This document shows, piece after piece, positions 5,522 to 7,071 of a stretch of DNA of 7,071 bases (the stretch's first letter is position 1; every line of letters starts with the position of its first letter). The DNA is taken from NCBI GenBank assembly GCA_937975715.1, contig CALJUA010000138.1, forward strand, positions 1 through 7,071, in the 5' to 3' direction. Position numbers and translations under genes: made by a program. The notes beneath the pieces were generated by a model. It saw only the letters and a program-made list of their open reading frames with translations, was not told where the DNA came from and ran no database searches. Source of the stretch: an uncultured Candidatus Planktophila sp. Its GTDB lineage: Bacteria; Actinomycetota; Actinomycetes; Nanopelagicales; Nanopelagicaceae.

Positions 5522-6361
5522 ATGGCACTCACCCTCGCAGCGACGCCTCTCGGAAATCCGCTCGATGCGAGCCCGCGACTTAAAGCAGCAATCGAAAACG
5601 CTGAAATTATTGCCGCAGAAGATTCACGCCGTTTTCACCGTCTTGCTTCAGATATCCAGGCGACCTTTACAGCAAAGGTACTTTCATTCTTTGAGGGCAA
5701 TGAGACAGACCGCACGCAAGAGCTCTTGATTGCACTTCGCGAAGGCAAGAACGTTGTTGTTGTTTCCGATGCGGGAATGCCAACAATTAGCGACCCCGGA
5801 TTTCGATTAATGCGCGATGCGATTGCAGAGAAGCTTGAAGTACACGTCATTCCTGGACCAAGCGCACCGACTATGGCAATCGCTCTCAGCGGTCTTCCAA
5901 CAGATCGATTTACCTTTGAAGGTTTTGCACCTCGCACATCGGGAGCTCGCATTTCTTTCTACGAGTCTTTACGGTTTGAAGAGCGCACCATGGTGGTCTT
6001 TGAGGCACCTCACCGCTTATTGGAATCACTCTCCGATGCAGCATCTATTCTCGGTGGTGACAGATTAGGAGCAATCTGCCGCGAGATGACAAAGACGTAT
6101 GAAGAGACGATTCGAGGCACTCTCGATCAGCTTGTTACATGGGCGGAGAGCCACGAAGTTCTTGGAGAAATCACTCTCGTCTTTGCAGGCGTTGAGGTGG
6201 GCACCGAGGCTGCGACCAATTCCCAGATGGTGGCTCGAGTCCGCGAGTTTGAAGCTGCGGGAATGGATCGCAAAGCAGCGATTGCAACCGTGGCTCAAGA
6301 GCTCGATCTACCCAAGAAGCTGGTCTATGCCGCGGTAGTTGAGGATAAGAAGACCAATTAG
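5522..6361 (+). CDS. rsmI: 16S rRNA (cytidine(1402)-2'-O)-methyltransferase RsmI
   Basis: A 279-residue SAM-dependent methyltransferase of the tetrapyrrole-methylase fold, which 2'-O-methylates C1402 of 16S rRNA in the decoding centre. Motifs appear in order: AATPLGN (6-12), AAEDSRR (31-37), VVSDAGMPTISDPG (80-93) at the SAM site, IPGPSA (110-115), FEGFAPR (132-138), FEAPHR (160-165) and CREMTKTYEE (186-195). The C-terminal part (about 240-275, GMDRKAAIATVAQELDLPKK) resembles the small helical nucleic-acid-binding domain found at the end of RsmI. The start fits the family because the first strand begins right after Met1; only a weak GAAG lies upstream. It shares a 27-nt divergent gap with pmt and is probably cotranscribed with metG, which starts 9 nt after its TAG. 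Confidence 0.94.
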   Translation: MALTLAATPLGNPLDASPRLKAAIENAEIIAAEDSRRFHRLASDIQATFTAKVLSFFEGNETDRTQELLIALREGKNVVVVSDAGMPTISDPGFRLMRDAIAEKLEVHVIPGPSAPTMAIALSGLPTDRFTFEGFAPRTSGARISFYESLRFEERTMVVFEAPHRLLESLSDAASILGGDRLGAICREMTKTYEETIRGTLDQLVTWAESHEVLGEITLVFAGVEVGTEAATNSQMVARVREFEAAGMDRKAAIATVAQELDLPKKLVYAAVVEDKKTN

Positions 6362-6370
6362 AATTCGCAG

Positions 6371-7071
6371 ATGAAGTCTTTCTATCTGACGACTCCGATT
6401 TACTACGTCAACGATGCTCCACACATTGGCCATGCCTACACAACAGTTGCCGGTGATGTCCTTACTCGTTGGCATCGTCAACGCGGCGAAGCCGTCTGGT
6501 TTCTCACCGGAACAGATGAGCACGGCCAGAAAGTCATGCGCACCGCTGAAGCAAATGGCGTAGCGCCACAAGCATGGGCAGATAAGTTGGTGGAAGAGGC
6601 GTGGAAGCCAAACTGGCGCGCGCTCAATATCGCAAACGATGATTTCATTCGTACGACTGAAGATCGCCATATGGATCGCGTGCAGAAGTTCCTGACATCG
6701 CTCAAAGATAAAGGCTTTATCTATCAGGGTGATTTCGAAGGTCCATATTGCGTAGGCTGCGAAGAATTTAAGTTGCCAGGTGATTTGCTTGAAGGAAATC
6801 TCTGTCCGATTCACAGCAAGCCAGTGGAAAATGTTAAAGAGACCAACTGGTTCTTTAAATTATCTGAATTCGCACAACCACTTCTTGATCACTATAAAAC
6901 GAACCCAGATGCATGCCAGCCTGAATCTGCACGTAATGAAGTCGTAGCTTTTCTTGAAGGCGGCGTTCGCGATCTTTCGATTTCACGTTCGACTTTCGAT
7001 TGGGGAGTTCCTGTCCCGTGGGATACTGATCAAGTTGTATATGTCTGGTTCGATGCGCTTCTTAACTATGC
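6371..7071 (+). CDS. metG: Methionyl-tRNA synthetase, N-terminal part (3' partial at window edge)
   Basis: The frame opening at 6371 runs without a stop to the window edge and gives 233 complete residues of a class I methionyl-tRNA synthetase, the cytoplasmic enzyme that charges tRNA-Met. The catalytic 'HIGH' box is at residues 18-21 (APHIGHAYT), with TGTDEHGQK at 46-54 and SISRSTFDWGVPVPWD at 203-218. A single zinc knuckle is predicted from Cys127, Cys130, Cys145 and His148 (YCVGC...LCPIH), the CxxC...CxxH arrangement known from the Thermus enzyme. The KMSKS loop and anticodon-binding domain lie beyond the window. The start has no strong ribosome binding site and follows the rsmI stop by only 9 nt, which suggests coupling. 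The window ends two bases into codon 234. Confidence 0.95.
   Translation, partial: MKSFYLTTPIYYVNDAPHIGHAYTTVAGDVLTRWHRQRGEAVWFLTGTDEHGQKVMRTAEANGVAPQAWADKLVEEAWKPNWRALNIANDDFIRTTEDRHMDRVQKFLTSLKDKGFIYQGDFEGPYCVGCEEFKLPGDLLEGNLCPIHSKPVENVKETNWFFKLSEFAQPLLDHYKTNPDACQPESARNEVVAFLEGGVRDLSISRSTFDWGVPVPWDTDQVVYVWFDALLNY

Noticed and set aside
6308..6814. A 168-codon open frame on the minus strand across the rsmI end and metG start
   Set aside because: It lies antisense to two clearly conserved proteins (rsmI C-terminus and the metG catalytic N-terminus), has no family resemblance I recognise, and its length is explained by the codon bias of metG.

Overview
The window looks like a compact stretch of an actinobacterial chromosome. 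The evidence is the set and order of genes: 5-formyltetrahydrofolate cyclo-ligase, a MoeA/gephyrin-like gene, rimJ, a SepX/GlpR-type membrane protein, a Pmt protein mannosyltransferase, rsmI and metG. From memory this is the familiar actinobacterial block (in Mycobacterium tuberculosis roughly Rv0992c to Rv1007c), here condensed. Base composition looks moderate (by eye in the mid to upper 40s percent G+C), gaps are tiny and several genes abut or overlap. Together these suggest a genome-streamlined lineage such as the freshwater acI group (Nanopelagicales); that placement is inference.

Layout. The 3' end of a membrane protein gene (probably a CtaG-like cytochrome oxidase assembly factor, 1-165) overlaps by 4 nt a FadE25-type acyl-CoA dehydrogenase (162-1307). 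That gene meets 5-formyltetrahydrofolate cyclo-ligase (1308-1829, minus) stop codon to stop codon with no base between. A 45-nt divergent gap leads to a plus-strand group: a shortened MoeA/gephyrin-like gene (1875-2786), a RimJ-type acetyltransferase (2791-3366) and, after 53 nt, the SepX/GlpR-like protein (3420-4196). Eight bases later ends the minus-strand pmt gene (4205-5494). A 27-nt divergent gap separates its start from rsmI (5522-6361), followed 9 nt later by metG (6371 onward, cut by the window edge). There is no non-coding stretch longer than 53 nt, and I saw no RNA gene, mobile element, CRISPR array or convincing hairpin terminator.

How the genes fit together. Most are housekeeping: fatty-acid or branched-chain acyl-CoA oxidation, folate salvage, rRNA and protein modification, tRNA charging. 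The most notable part is 1875-4196. In Corynebacterium the MoeA homologue at this locus has been described as the gephyrin-like protein Glp, an FtsZ-binding cell-division factor, with the membrane receptor GlpR; GlpR corresponds to Streptomyces SepX. Here the Glp/MoeA protein has lost about 100 residues, an in-frame gap that matches the domain II insertion plus its flanks (including the DGYA active-site motif). Its remaining molybdotransferase motifs are also erased, while the fold core and the SepX/GlpR neighbour are kept. This looks like a gephyrin-like division scaffold stripped of its ancestral enzyme activity.
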